Shown in pieces: positions 36,554-46,259 of a stretch of 64,000 bases of DNA; position 1 is the stretch's first letter, and the number at the start of each line of letters is the position of its first letter. The position numbers and the translations under genes were made by a program. Origin of the DNA: Candidatus Gastranaerophilales bacterium (GTDB lineage: Bacteria > Cyanobacteriota > Vampirovibrionia > Gastranaerophilales > Gastranaerophilaceae); contig CALUYE010000004.1 of NCBI GenBank assembly GCA_944324945.1, forward strand, positions 62,001 to 126,000, given 5' to 3'. The notes under the pieces are model-generated. The model was not told where the DNA came from and ran no database searches. It saw only the letters and a list, made by a program, of their open reading frames with translations.

Positions 36554-37347
36554 AGCATTTTATAAAAATTGCAATGTTTTTCAATTTCATTTAGTGCATC
36601 TTTAATTTTATCTTCGCCTTTATCAATATCGGCGATAAAATTATACTCTCCAAAAACGGTTTTTGAAGGGCGGGATTCAAGATAAATTAAATTTGAATTA
36701 TATTTTTTAAATATTTCTAAAATTTCCAACAACGCTCCGGGTCTGTTTTCGGTATTAAAAACAATAGATGTTCTTGTGTTTTCTTTGTTTATATTTAAAT
36801 CTTTTCTTGATATTAAAATAAAGCGGGTTTTGTTGTCTTTAATATCTCCTATGTTTTCATCAAAAATATTTAAATTCAGTTCTTTAGCCGAAACACAAGA
36901 ACCGATTGCAGCATAAGTTTTATCTTTTTCTTTTAAAGAGTTAAATGCTGCTGCGGTTGAATTTGCGCTAATTAAATCTATTTTATCGTCAAAATTTTCT
37001 AAAATATATTTTTGGCTCTGTAAAAGCGCTTGAGGATGGGAGATTATGTGTTTTATATTTTCTTTTTTACCGTATCCTGCAATGCAGTGTTTAATTTCAA
37101 CATCGACCTGAGCGCGGATTTTGCATTCGCTCGGGTATAGGCTGTCGATTGTCGGGCGGACAATTCCTTCAATTGAATTTTCAACAGGTAAAATCCCCGC
37201 ACATTCAAAAGAGCGGTTTACTAAATCCACAACTTTTGCAATTGTTGAAACAGGGATTAATTCGCATTCTTTATTTATGAAATTAACCGCTTTTTTTGCG
37301 CTTAATTCGCTGTATGTTCCTTTAGGGCCAAGAAAATATAGTTTCAT
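36529..37347 (-). CDS. pheA: Prephenate dehydratase
   Basis: The 272-residue enzyme starts with FLGPKGTYSELSAKKA, has the catalytic-region motif DNKTRFI (Thr-Arg-Phe), and ends in an ACT domain with NRPGALLEILEIFKKYNSNLIYLESRPSK, the phenylalanine-binding site used for feedback control. It converts prephenate to phenylpyruvate. There is no chorismate mutase part. It begins immediately after smpB on the same strand. Confidence 0.94.
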   Translation of the reverse strand: MKLYFLGPKGTYSELSAKKAVNFINKECELIPVSTIAKVVDLVNRSFECAGILPVENSIEGIVRPTIDSLYPSECKIRAQVDVEIKHCIAGYGKKENIKHIISHPQALLQSQKYILENFDDKIDLISANSTAAAFNSLKEKDKTYAAIGSCVSAKELNLNIFDENIGDIKDNKTRFILISRKDLNINKENTRTSIVFNTENRPGALLEILEIFKKYNSNLIYLESRPSKTVFGEYNFIADIDKGEDKIKDALNEIEKHCNFYKMLGSYFTLE

Positions 37348-37836
37348 TTATTTGTTTCTTTCGATTTCTCTTTTTAAATCTTTTGCTTTTAAGCTTTCTC
37401 TTTTGTCGTAGAGTTTTTTACCTTTTGCAAGAGCTATTTCGATTTTTAAATATCTTGATGAAAAATATGCCTGTGTCGGTACAACAGTGTATTTTTCCTG
37501 CTTTACTTTATTTAAAATTTTTAAAATTTCTTTTTTGTTTAAAAGGAGCTTTCTGTCTCTTTTAGGGTCATGGTTGTATATATTTCCAAATTCATAAGGA
37601 GAAATATGACAATTGATTAAATAAGCTTCTAAATTATCCGTAATTTTTACATAGCTGTCTTTTAAATTAATCGCACCTTTTCTTATTGATTTAATTTCCG
37701 TACCTAAAAGAGAAATTCCCGCTTCAAATTTATCAAACAAAAGAAAATCAAAATATGCTTTTTTGTTTGATGCTACGACTTTTTTGGAATTGTTTTGCGA
37801 GGATTTTTCTTTTTTCATATAATTAATATACATCAA
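37348..37836 (-). CDS. smpB: SsrA-binding protein
   Basis: The protein has the SmpB core: NKKAYFDFLLFDKFEAGISLLGTEIKSIR, LKDSYVKI, YLINCHISPYEFGNIYNHDPKRDRKLLL and the basic tail KKLYDKRESLKAKDLKREI, which enters the ribosomal decoding path. It brings tmRNA, encoded at 10987, to stalled ribosomes. Three in-frame ATGs (37836, 37833, 37818) compete and none has a clear Shine-Dalgarno; MKKEK at 37818 would also make a good start. It abuts pheA and is divergent from the histidine kinase gene. Confidence 0.94.
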   Translation of the reverse strand: MMYINYMKKEKSSQNNSKKVVASNKKAYFDFLLFDKFEAGISLLGTEIKSIRKGAINLKDSYVKITDNLEAYLINCHISPYEFGNIYNHDPKRDRKLLLNKKEILKILNKVKQEKYTVVPTQAYFSSRYLKIEIALAKGKKLYDKRESLKAKDLKREIERNK

Positions 37837-37864
37837 AAATATAAGCTTATGTTACAATTTTAAT

Positions 37865-39814
37865 ATGAAGAAAAAAATCAATATAGATTTAACGGTTCAA
37901 AATAAGCTGATTATTACCGCCCTGTTAATTTCAACCGCATTAATCATATCAATCGCTTTTTGGTCCGTTAGCAGAATTAAGATAGAATTAGATGAAAGTT
38001 ATAGAAATTTTGGTCAACTGTTGACTAAAACACTTGCCGTACAAAATTATGAAATTACGCAAAATCAAAAAAATGCAACTACCCTAAGCTATATAAAAGC
38101 GCATGTTAATTCGATTTTATCTTCTGATGACGATATTTCATACATAACTTTTAAAAATAAAGCGGGCAATATAATCTATACAACAATAGAAAACTATTCA
38201 AAACGCGCTAAAAACGCGGATACTAATATATCTTCCCCCATTGTTGATCAAAACGGAAAAGTTGTGGGGGCTGTTGAAGTGGGATTATCCGCCGATTTAG
38301 CAAAAAAAGTTACCCTGACAACTAAAAAATCTATTTTAACGGTGTTTAGTGCAGTTTGGCTTGTGTTTACGCTTGTTATTTTGGGAAATGCGTTTTTAAT
38401 AAGAAGAGAATTAACCCTTTTGCATCACGGTGTTAAAGAAATCGAACAGGGTAAATTCGGTACGGTTTTGAATTATAATCAGGCATCGGGTGAAATAAAA
38501 GAATTGTTCGATGCGTTTAACGATATGTCAAAAAAGCTTCATAATTACGAAGAGCAGAATATTGATCAATTAACTCTTGAAAGAAATAAACTGGAAGCAG
38601 TTTTGATGAGTATTGCAAACGGCGTTGTTGTGTGTGATAAGTATGATAAAATTACAATCACAAATTCCGCGGCAAAAAGAATTCTAAACTGTCCGAATAA
38701 TGAAATTTTAAATACTTCAATACAAAATTATTGCGATACGGCGGGTGAATTGTGCTTTAGAGATAAAATCGAAATATTCAAAAATACACCCTTGGATGTG
38801 ATGGAGAAAAAACCTTTAGAATTCAATATAAACGTAGATAAAAGAATCATAAAATCAATAATTTCTCCCATGTATTCAAAAGTCCATGATTATCTTGGCT
38901 ATATTATCGTTTTAATTGATGTTACAAAAGAAGCTGAAGTAGACAGATTAAAAGATGATTTTATTTCAAACGTTTCTCATGAACTAAGAACTCCCGTTAC
39001 AATATTAAGTTCTTATGCTGATACTTTGTATAATTTCGGTAATCAGTTTAATTATAACGAGCAAAAAGAATTTATTGGAACAATTAATGAAGAAGTAATA
39101 AGATTAAACAAGATGGTTAATGATATTCTTGATTTTTCAAAACTTCAATCAAATACGGAACTTGAAAAAGAAAAAGCAGACATTGTTCAAACGGTGGAAA
39201 AAATGGCGCACAGCCATAAAGTCCTTGCGGATGAAAAAAATATTACGCTTTCTGTTATAAAGCAGGATAATATCCCTTCTCTTTATTATAATGTCCAAAG
39301 TATTGAGCGCGCTTTGAGTAATTTAATTACAAATGCAATTAAATATTCTCCCAAAGATTCTTTGGTTAAAATAAGAGTTGAAATTGCGCGGGATCCAAAG
39401 TATGTTGAAGTTACGGTTGAAGATAACGGAATAGGTATAGCGCCTGAAAATCAAAAAATGATTTTTGAAAGATTTTATAGAATCGAAAATCAAGTCCATA
39501 CAATAAAAGGAACGGGGCTTGGGCTTCATCTTGTAAAAGTTGCAATAGAAAAACACCACCATGGTAAAGTCTTTGTTAAATCTGCGCTAAATCAAGGCTC
39601 AACCTTTGGTTTCTGGCTGCCTTTGGAAATTTCTAATGAGGATAATATAAAACAGAATTTAAATTCAGATTTAGCAATAAAACAAGTGAATTCCGAAGAG
39701 GAACCTGAAAATAAAGACAAACAATTAGTTCTTGCTCAAAATCTGCCTGATGAAAAAGAATCCAAAAAAGATGATTCGTCGGATTGGGAAATTACTTTTG
39801 AAGTAAGAGACTAA
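37865..39814 (+). CDS. Membrane sensor histidine kinase
   Basis: The 649-residue protein has two membrane helices (about 14-33 and 157-178) around an extracytoplasmic sensor of some 120 residues, then HAMP, a PAS domain (about 240-350), HisKA with His372 in FISNVSHELRTPV, and HATPase motifs (LITNAIKYSP, VEDNGIGI, GTGLGLHLV). This is the PhoR/ResE/VicK layout. No response regulator gene lies next to it, so the partner is unknown. The acidic C-terminal 55 residues are an unusual extension. It ends over the stop of the convergent GH57 gene. Confidence 0.93.
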   Translation: MKKKINIDLTVQNKLIITALLISTALIISIAFWSVSRIKIELDESYRNFGQLLTKTLAVQNYEITQNQKNATTLSYIKAHVNSILSSDDDISYITFKNKAGNIIYTTIENYSKRAKNADTNISSPIVDQNGKVVGAVEVGLSADLAKKVTLTTKKSILTVFSAVWLVFTLVILGNAFLIRRELTLLHHGVKEIEQGKFGTVLNYNQASGEIKELFDAFNDMSKKLHNYEEQNIDQLTLERNKLEAVLMSIANGVVVCDKYDKITITNSAAKRILNCPNNEILNTSIQNYCDTAGELCFRDKIEIFKNTPLDVMEKKPLEFNINVDKRIIKSIISPMYSKVHDYLGYIIVLIDVTKEAEVDRLKDDFISNVSHELRTPVTILSSYADTLYNFGNQFNYNEQKEFIGTINEEVIRLNKMVNDILDFSKLQSNTELEKEKADIVQTVEKMAHSHKVLADEKNITLSVIKQDNIPSLYYNVQSIERALSNLITNAIKYSPKDSLVKIRVEIARDPKYVEVTVEDNGIGIAPENQKMIFERFYRIENQVHTIKGTGLGLHLVKVAIEKHHHGKVFVKSALNQGSTFGFWLPLEISNEDNIKQNLNSDLAIKQVNSEEEPENKDKQLVLAQNLPDEKESKKDDSSDWEITFEVRD

Positions 39815-42048
39815 AGTTCAATTAAGACATCCTGCGGATAAACTTCATTAATAAGACCGTTTGTTGAATCAATTATACATATTAAAACATCGTCTTTTGA
39901 TTTTATGTTTAAGTCTTTAAAAGATAATTTTATTTCAATTGTGTCTTTGTAATTTATCGTGGAATTTTTAGGTATTGATTGACAATAAAGCCCGTAGTTA
40001 ATTGCTTTATTTATTTTTATACTTGAAATACCGTTATTTTTAAAGTTTAATTTAGCTTCCGTGCTGAAATGATTTTTTAAGATGGGATATATATTTTCAT
40101 TTCTGTTTATAAATCTTATTGGGGAATAGTATTGCGCATTTTTGTCTATAAAATAAATTGCAATTGTATTTTGCAGGTTTTTATATTCAAGCCTTGTTGA
40201 ATTTTTATTTAATTCAAACCGAAAATACAGATTTTTATCATCATAGCCGAAATGAATATTTTTAATTAATCTTATAAGGTTTGAAGTAGGATTATCGGGA
40301 ATAAATATATAGCCTGCATTTTGCCATTGTGAAATGTCTGAATTCAACGCCGATAAATCAGGATTTATTTTACCCAGAGGATTTCTAAGGGGTCTGTTTG
40401 GGCTTGCGGTTAAGGGAATTGTTAAATATTTCGGTATTTGCATACTTAAAATCGAATATACGTTTGCAAGGTGTTCTCTGAATAAAAAGTCAAAAATACC
40501 GTCGCTTTTTGATTCGTTCGGTTCTCCGTACCACCAGTACCAGTCAGAGCCTTCAGCAATCATTATTTCTCTTTTGGCGCATTCTATTTTTGCACAAAGC
40601 GCTTCTTTTTCTTTAAGATTTCTTGTGTGTTTCAAGTTTTTTTCACTGTACTGTTTAAAATCTTCTCTAACACTTGATAAATAAAGCCAGGCTGCGTTTT
40701 TAGTGGGTTCTCCAATCCACAAATCAAAGTTTCTTTTAATCCATGAGCCCTGTTTTAAATTATCAAGAGTCTGTGCTTTGTTATTTTCAATATAATCATT
40801 AACAAGAACCGTGTTTAAGGTTTCATCGTTTGAAATCAAGTCATACAAAGTATCAAGGAATATATTGCCGTCATCAGGATAAGTCTCCCAGCAATTTTCG
40901 CCATCAAGCGCTATTGTTAAAATATGATTTTTAACGGGGGATGTTTGCAGTTTTGATTGAATGACTTTAATTTTATCATACATATCGTTTGCGGCAGCTT
41001 TTGAATCGTAATTTCCGTAAACAAAATTTAAAAGGTTTGCAAAAAATGAATCTGAAAATAATATATTAATGGAATTTTTGGATTTTGTTTTATAGTTTAT
41101 GTTTAATTCAAAGGGATTTTCAAGATTTCCTTCAAAGTCTCTGACAAACTCTTTTTTTAAAGACTTAGAAAGAATTCCTTCATCCGCAACAGTCCATTTG
41201 ATTCCTGATTTAGCAAGTAATTCCGCGCTTTTTGGGCAAATACACTGCTCGGATAACCACATGCCGTTAGGGTTTTTGCCAAAAAATTCTCTGTATCTTT
41301 TAATTGCGCTTTCAACCTGTTCTTTTGCATCTTCAATGCCATGGAAATTAGAAGGCAGGTTTTCGTAATTTTTTATTTCTTTGCCTCGAAAATCCATAAG
41401 AAGCGGGATTAGTGCATGGTAATAAGGGCTTGTTGAAATTTCTATTCTGCCATTGTCTTGATAAATTTTATATTCTTCAAGAATTCTTCTTATTATATCA
41501 AGCTGAATTTTATAAATTTTTCTTCTGTCTTCAAATGTATAGTTTTTTTCTTTTTCATACAATTTGCGCAAGTCTTCGTATTCACAAAAGAAATAAGAAT
41601 CAATCCAAAGAAGGTTAAAATTGGCCATAATATCGGCATATTCCTGAAGTGAAAACATATTTAGATTCAATTCTTTTGCGTTTGCACGGCGGTTGTAGAG
41701 TTCTGTGAAATATTGTCTTTTTAAGACCATGTTTTTATAATTTAAATCAAAATAGTTGTTTAAAATGTATATTTTTTCATCATCGCTGATTTCTTTAACA
41801 TCTTTTAAAAGCAGTTTAAGATGGATATCCTGAACCCCTAAGAGATATTTTTGCAGTGCGGTTAAAAGAACGGGTGAAAAATCAAAGTTAAGTTTTAAAT
41901 TCGGAAACTTATCCATTCTTTTTAACATATCAAGATAATCTTTTGTGGCATGAAGCCTTGCCCAGGGCAGCAAAAACTCACTATCATAATTTTTTTGATA
42001 GTTTGGCTGATGAAAATGCCAGATAAAAGCTATGTTCAGTTTTTTCAT
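39811..42048 (-). CDS. GH57 alpha-glucan hydrolase/transferase
   Basis: The 745-residue protein opens with the GH57 signature IAFIWHFHQP (HFHQP at 11-15) and keeps the catalytic pair: E267 in GMWLSEQ and D382 in IALDGEN. The C-terminal third has a beta-rich domain of the DUF1957/DUF1926 type. Members include amylases, amylopullulanases and 4-alpha-glucanotransferases; the precise activity cannot be settled. There is no signal peptide, so it probably acts on internal glycogen with the GH13 enzyme at 32085. Confidence 0.9.
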   Translation of the reverse strand: MKKLNIAFIWHFHQPNYQKNYDSEFLLPWARLHATKDYLDMLKRMDKFPNLKLNFDFSPVLLTALQKYLLGVQDIHLKLLLKDVKEISDDEKIYILNNYFDLNYKNMVLKRQYFTELYNRRANAKELNLNMFSLQEYADIMANFNLLWIDSYFFCEYEDLRKLYEKEKNYTFEDRRKIYKIQLDIIRRILEEYKIYQDNGRIEISTSPYYHALIPLLMDFRGKEIKNYENLPSNFHGIEDAKEQVESAIKRYREFFGKNPNGMWLSEQCICPKSAELLAKSGIKWTVADEGILSKSLKKEFVRDFEGNLENPFELNINYKTKSKNSINILFSDSFFANLLNFVYGNYDSKAAANDMYDKIKVIQSKLQTSPVKNHILTIALDGENCWETYPDDGNIFLDTLYDLISNDETLNTVLVNDYIENNKAQTLDNLKQGSWIKRNFDLWIGEPTKNAAWLYLSSVREDFKQYSEKNLKHTRNLKEKEALCAKIECAKREIMIAEGSDWYWWYGEPNESKSDGIFDFLFREHLANVYSILSMQIPKYLTIPLTASPNRPLRNPLGKINPDLSALNSDISQWQNAGYIFIPDNPTSNLIRLIKNIHFGYDDKNLYFRFELNKNSTRLEYKNLQNTIAIYFIDKNAQYYSPIRFINRNENIYPILKNHFSTEAKLNFKNNGISSIKINKAINYGLYCQSIPKNSTINYKDTIEIKLSFKDLNIKSKDDVLICIIDSTNGLINEVYPQDVLIEL

Positions 42049-42093
42049 AATTCCATTATATTTGATATTTTAAAGCCGCGCAATTTGCGCTTT

Positions 42094-42921
42094 TTAGCTT
42101 GGAGCAGAGATTTCTTTTAAGAAAATCGAAGCTTTAGCTAAAATCGTTTCCCTTAATGTTGCAGGATCCGCAATTGAAAATTCAAGTTTACTTAAAACTT
42201 TAGGTTCAAATACGGGTGCAGGCATTGTGGGTTTTACTAATCTATCCGCACAGTATACTATTCCACAGACTGTTGGCAGCGAACTTTGCGAAGGGTCATG
42301 GTGATATCTTATGCAATTGGTTAAAATAACAGGCAATTGCCATTTTTTAGATATATACGCACCCAATATGCAGTGGTTAGTGCCAAATTGCGCGTCCTCT
42401 AAATCAACTAAATCAACATTTCCCTGCTGGGCAAGGTATCTTACTTTAGAATATTTTAGAGGGTTTTTTGTGTTTAGTAATATTTTTCCTATATCGTGTA
42501 GAAATCCTATAACAAATGCATCGTCAGGGTTTATAATTTTATATTCTTTTGCAATGATTTCAGACGCAACTGCACATTTAATCGAATGTTCCCATAAATC
42601 TCTGCTGCCTTGCGTTGTCATCATCTGCTTAAGCGCAAGACTCATGATGATGTTTTTTGCTTTCATCATCCCTAAAATTACAAGCGCTTTATTTATCGAT
42701 GTTATTTGTTGTCTGAAACCGTAAAAAGCTGAATTTACAAGACTTAAGGTTTTAGTTGAAATCGATTGATCGGTTTGCATGATTTTTGCAAGCTCGGCAA
42801 TGCCCGTTGTGGGATTTTTAATAACACTTAACGCCTTTACCATAACGTTTGGCATAGGCGGGATATCTTTATATTCTTCTACAAGTTGTTTAGGGTCTAT
42901 TTTATCCGAGTCGTTCATCAT
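42094..42921 (-). CDS. HDOD-domain signalling protein
   Basis: The protein starts IPPMPNVMVKALSVIKNPTTGIAELAKIMQTDQSISTKTL and continues LVNSAFYGFRQQITSINKALVILG, the standard HDOD pattern. The HD-like motif FLHDIGKILL is retained. HDOD proteins are regulatory, often tied to motility or stress signalling. It is the last gene of the wecG-tkt-ftsEX group, three bases behind ftsX. Confidence 0.88.
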   Translation of the reverse strand: MMNDSDKIDPKQLVEEYKDIPPMPNVMVKALSVIKNPTTGIAELAKIMQTDQSISTKTLSLVNSAFYGFRQQITSINKALVILGMMKAKNIIMSLALKQMMTTQGSRDLWEHSIKCAVASEIIAKEYKIINPDDAFVIGFLHDIGKILLNTKNPLKYSKVRYLAQQGNVDLVDLEDAQFGTNHCILGAYISKKWQLPVILTNCIRYHHDPSQSSLPTVCGIVYCADRLVKPTMPAPVFEPKVLSKLEFSIADPATLRETILAKASIFLKEISAPS

Positions 42922-42924
42922 TTT

Positions 42925-43842
42925 CTATACCTGTAAATGTTTTTTAATACTTAAGAAGCTTCCTACCGCGCTAAATGTAACACCCAAGGTTAGTACACTA
43001 AATAATACGGTAAATTGTGCCATGGGGTTTATTTGAATCATGTAAAATTCGTGTATTTTGATGATATAATTTTGAACAATATCAATCGGAATTATTGCAA
43101 TTAATGCTCCTAAAAAGCCGTATATCGCGCCTTGCAGTACTAAAGGCGTTTTAATATACCAGTTTGAGACACCCATAAGCCGCATGATTTCTATTTCTTC
43201 TTTTCTTGATTGAATAACAAGTTCTATTGTGCTGTTAATGATTGCAATTGTTAATATGCAGACTATAATAACAAATACGAATGTTGCGGTATTGATTATT
43301 GCATTAATCATTTCAAATTTTTGAACCAAATCTTTAGCATAACTCATATCATTTATGCCTTCGATATTTTTAAGCGAATTCATAACGGGAGTTATATTTT
43401 TGGTATCGTCAACTTTTACATGTAGTGTATCAGGCAAGGGGTTTGTTATATCGGGTACATCGATTTCTTTTTTTAATTCAACCCATGATTTTTCTTTTGA
43501 TATAAACGTAACCTTTTTAACATGTTCTATTCCTCTTATTTTTTCAATTGTTGCGTTTATGTTTGCTTCGGGTTTTAAATATGCGCTCACTTCAAGAGCG
43601 GAGCCTAAGGATGAAGCAAAGGAATTAAGCGCAAGAGTAACTCTGAAAATAGAACCGAAAATTGTTAAGATGGCAGCTATTGTTGTAATAATTGCCAAGT
43701 TAACAATGCCTGCCTGAATTATACCTTTTATTGTTTCGATTATAATTCGATAGCTTATTCTTATTTCGCTCATCCAGTCTTTTGGGATGCGCGATTTAAC
43801 TTTTTGTTTAAAGGTGTTAGTATTTCTCGGTTTTCTAATCAT
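42925..43842 (-). CDS. ftsX: Cell-division ABC transporter permease FtsX
   Basis: The 305 residues show an N-terminal membrane helix (about 47-70), an extracytoplasmic domain of about 100 residues (VSAYLKPEANINATIEKIRGIEHVKKV region), and three C-terminal helices with the conserved RKEEIEIMRLMGVSNWYI. FtsEX transmits ATP hydrolysis to peptidoglycan hydrolases at the septum. It overlaps ftsE by 8 bases. Confidence 0.93.
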   Translation of the reverse strand: MIRKPRNTNTFKQKVKSRIPKDWMSEIRISYRIIIETIKGIIQAGIVNLAIITTIAAILTIFGSIFRVTLALNSFASSLGSALEVSAYLKPEANINATIEKIRGIEHVKKVTFISKEKSWVELKKEIDVPDITNPLPDTLHVKVDDTKNITPVMNSLKNIEGINDMSYAKDLVQKFEMINAIINTATFVFVIIVCILTIAIINSTIELVIQSRKEEIEIMRLMGVSNWYIKTPLVLQGAIYGFLGALIAIIPIDIVQNYIIKIHEFYMIQINPMAQFTVLFSVLTLGVTFSAVGSFLSIKKHLQV

Positions 43843-44509
43843 AAGTTCCTGCTAACATGTCTCTCACTATTTGTCCGTGTTCAAGTGTTACGACTCTTTT
43901 TCTGAAGTAATTAACCATAGCTTGATCATGGGTTGAAACAAGTATTGTTATTCCTCTTTGATTAACCTGCTCCAGTATTTGCATTACTTCAAGCGAGTTT
44001 TTAGGGTCTAAATTTCCCGTAGGTTCATCTGCAATCAATAAAGGAGGCCCGTTTACGATTGCACGCGCAATGGAAACTCTTTGCTGTTCTCCGCCTGATA
44101 ATTCGCAGGGTTTTGATTTATATTTATCCTCAAGACCTACGACTTTTAAGGCTCCAAATACTCTGGATTCTATCTCTTTTGATGAAATTCCCATTGTGCG
44201 GGTTACATAAGCTATATTATCATACACCGTATGATTTTGTAAAAGTTTATAATCTTGAAAAACAATTCCCATGCATCTTCTTAAACTTGGGATTTTGCTT
44301 GGGGCAAGATTTCCGATGTCAATTCCCGCTACATAAACATTCCCTCTTGTCGGGCGTTCTTCAAGGTATAACATTTTCATTAATGTTGATTTACCTGCCC
44401 CTGATGAACCAACAAGGAAAACAAATTCTCCGGGCTGAATATGAAGATTTATGCCCCTTAGGGCATATTTGTTTTTATATTGTTTTACTAAATCTCTAAG
44501 TACTATCAT
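43835..44509 (-). CDS. ftsE: Cell-division ABC transporter ATPase FtsE
   Basis: Walker A GSSGAGKST (34-42), signature LSGGEQQR, Walker B PLLIADEPTGNLDP and the H-loop STHDQ are all present. Length (224 aa) is normal. The stop overlaps ftsX and its start overlaps the end of the transketolase C-half gene by four bases, so it belongs to that transcript. Confidence 0.95.
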   Translation of the reverse strand: MIVLRDLVKQYKNKYALRGINLHIQPGEFVFLVGSSGAGKSTLMKMLYLEERPTRGNVYVAGIDIGNLAPSKIPSLRRCMGIVFQDYKLLQNHTVYDNIAYVTRTMGISSKEIESRVFGALKVVGLEDKYKSKPCELSGGEQQRVSIARAIVNGPPLLIADEPTGNLDPKNSLEVMQILEQVNQRGITILVSTHDQAMVNYFRKRVVTLEHGQIVRDMLAGTYD

Positions 44510-45456
44510 TTTACATCCATATATTCGATTACTTTTTCATAAATTTTTCTGTCGGTCAATCCGTAAAATTCCATTAATTGTCTTTGCTCTCCCGATTGTC
44601 CGAAGGTGTCTTTTGTTCCGATTCGATATACTTTAGAAGGGCAGTATCTGCAAATTGCTTCACAAACAGCGGAACCCAAACCTCCTATTATGCTATGGTT
44701 TTCAATTACCACAACTTTTTTTGTTTTTTGAGCACTTTCTTTAAGCGCTATATGATGGAACGGTTTTACAACGGGATAATGCAAGACTTCCGCATCAATT
44801 CCTATTTCGCTGAGGCTTTTTGCCGCGCTTAAAACTTCCCAAAGTGTTTCCCCGTTTGTTACAAGGGTTATATCTTTACCGTCTCTTAATTTAACTCCCG
44901 AGTTAGGGTTAAATTGGTATGATGAGTCAAATATGGTTTTTAAGTTTGTTCTTGGAATTCTTATATACATAGGTCCCGGTGTATTTGCCGCATATTCTAT
45001 TACTTGCTTTACTTCCGTACAATCAGCGGGAACCATAACTTTCATATCGGGAATTGCTCTCATATAAGCAATATCTTCAAGCGCCTGATGAGATGCACCG
45101 TCTTCTCCGACGGTAATTCCGCCATGGGTTGCAACGATTTTAACGTTTAATTTTGAATAGCAAATAGTATTTCTTATCTGATCAAGGCATCTTGCCGTTG
45201 CAAACATTGCAAACGTACTTGCAAAAACTGTTTTACCGCCGTATGCAAGCCCTGCTGCCGTTCCCATCATGTCTTGTTCCGCGATACCGCAGTTAAAAAA
45301 TCTTTCAGGATATGCTTTATGAAATTTAGCTGTCTGCGTAGAGCATGATAAATCCGCATCCAAAACAACTATGTTAGGATTTTTGGCGCCAAGCTCAACA
45401 AGAGTTTCGCCGTAAGTGTTTCTCGGGGATTTTATTTCTTCAACTTTAGAGAGCAT
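44506..45456 (-). CDS. Transketolase, C-terminal subunit
   Basis: The 316 residues correspond to the pyrimidine-binding and C-terminal domains of transketolase: ELGAKNPNIVVLDADLSCST, FNCGIAEQDMMGTAAGLA (with the catalytic Glu of GIAEQ) and the terminal VIGGLGSAVCE. Together with the N-half encoded just upstream it forms a split transketolase in the non-oxidative pentose phosphate pathway. The two genes overlap by 11 bases. DXP synthase is less likely because both halves lack its extra regions. Confidence 0.92.
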   Translation of the reverse strand: MLSKVEEIKSPRNTYGETLVELGAKNPNIVVLDADLSCSTQTAKFHKAYPERFFNCGIAEQDMMGTAAGLAYGGKTVFASTFAMFATARCLDQIRNTICYSKLNVKIVATHGGITVGEDGASHQALEDIAYMRAIPDMKVMVPADCTEVKQVIEYAANTPGPMYIRIPRTNLKTIFDSSYQFNPNSGVKLRDGKDITLVTNGETLWEVLSAAKSLSEIGIDAEVLHYPVVKPFHHIALKESAQKTKKVVVIENHSIIGGLGSAVCEAICRYCPSKVYRIGTKDTFGQSGEQRQLMEFYGLTDRKIYEKVIEYMDVK

Positions 45457-46255
45457 TTAATTCCTCCAATGCCATATCTAACTGTTCTTTATCAGGCGCC
45501 TTGCCATGCCATGAAACATTATTTTCCATAAACTTAACGCCTTTTCCTTTGATTGTGTTTGCAATTATTGCGCAGAGATTTTTTGAATTTTTAGCGTTTA
45601 TAAGTGCGGTTTCAATTTCTTCAAAATTGTGTCCGTCTATTGTTTGAACCTCAAAACCAAAAGCCTTTAATTTTTCATCAAGCGGTTCAAGAGTTTTAAC
45701 TTCGTCTGTTGTTCCGTCTATTTGAAGTCTGTTTTTATCAATAATTATAACTAAATTATCAAGTTTTTGATTGTTAGCATTCATCAGGCTTTCCCAAACG
45801 CTTCCTTCCTGCATCTCGCCATCGCCCAATAAAACATAAACTTTTGAATTTATATTATCAAGCCTCATTGAAAGCGCAAGTCCGACTCCGATTGAAAGCC
45901 CTTGACCTAAAGAACCCGTTGAAACTTCAATACCGGGTAAATTAACTCTTGATGAAGGGTGTCCTTGAAGTTTGGAGCCTAATATTCTAAAACCGTTTAA
46001 CAGTTCGGTTGAAAAATAACCCGCATTTGCTAAAACCGCATAAAGTGCAGGGCTTGCATGGCCTTTTGAGAGTATAAATCTGTCTCTTTTTTTAAAATCA
46101 ATTGATTTATCCCATTCCAAGGGTATATTTAGGATTTTTTTATACAAAACGGTTAATATATCAACGCACGAAAGCGCCCCTCCGGGGTGTCCCGACTTTG
46201 CGTTATAAATCATGCGCAGTATATCACATCTTACTTTTTTTGCGAATTCTTTCAA
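45446..46255 (-). CDS. Transketolase, N-terminal subunit
   Basis: The 269 residues match the thiamine-diphosphate-binding half of transketolase: SGHPGGALSCVDIL, LSKGHASPALYAVLA, STGSLGQGLSIGVGLAL, and the ThDP motif GDGEMQEGSVWE with the following Asn in MNANN. It works with the C-half protein encoded next. Split transketolases are common in anaerobes and archaea. It begins four bases after the glycosyltransferase gene. Confidence 0.93.
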   Translation of the reverse strand: MKEFAKKVRCDILRMIYNAKSGHPGGALSCVDILTVLYKKILNIPLEWDKSIDFKKRDRFILSKGHASPALYAVLANAGYFSTELLNGFRILGSKLQGHPSSRVNLPGIEVSTGSLGQGLSIGVGLALSMRLDNINSKVYVLLGDGEMQEGSVWESLMNANNQKLDNLVIIIDKNRLQIDGTTDEVKTLEPLDEKLKAFGFEVQTIDGHNFEEIETALINAKNSKNLCAIIANTIKGKGVKFMENNVSWHGKAPDKEQLDMALEELNAL

Positions 46256-46259
46256 AATA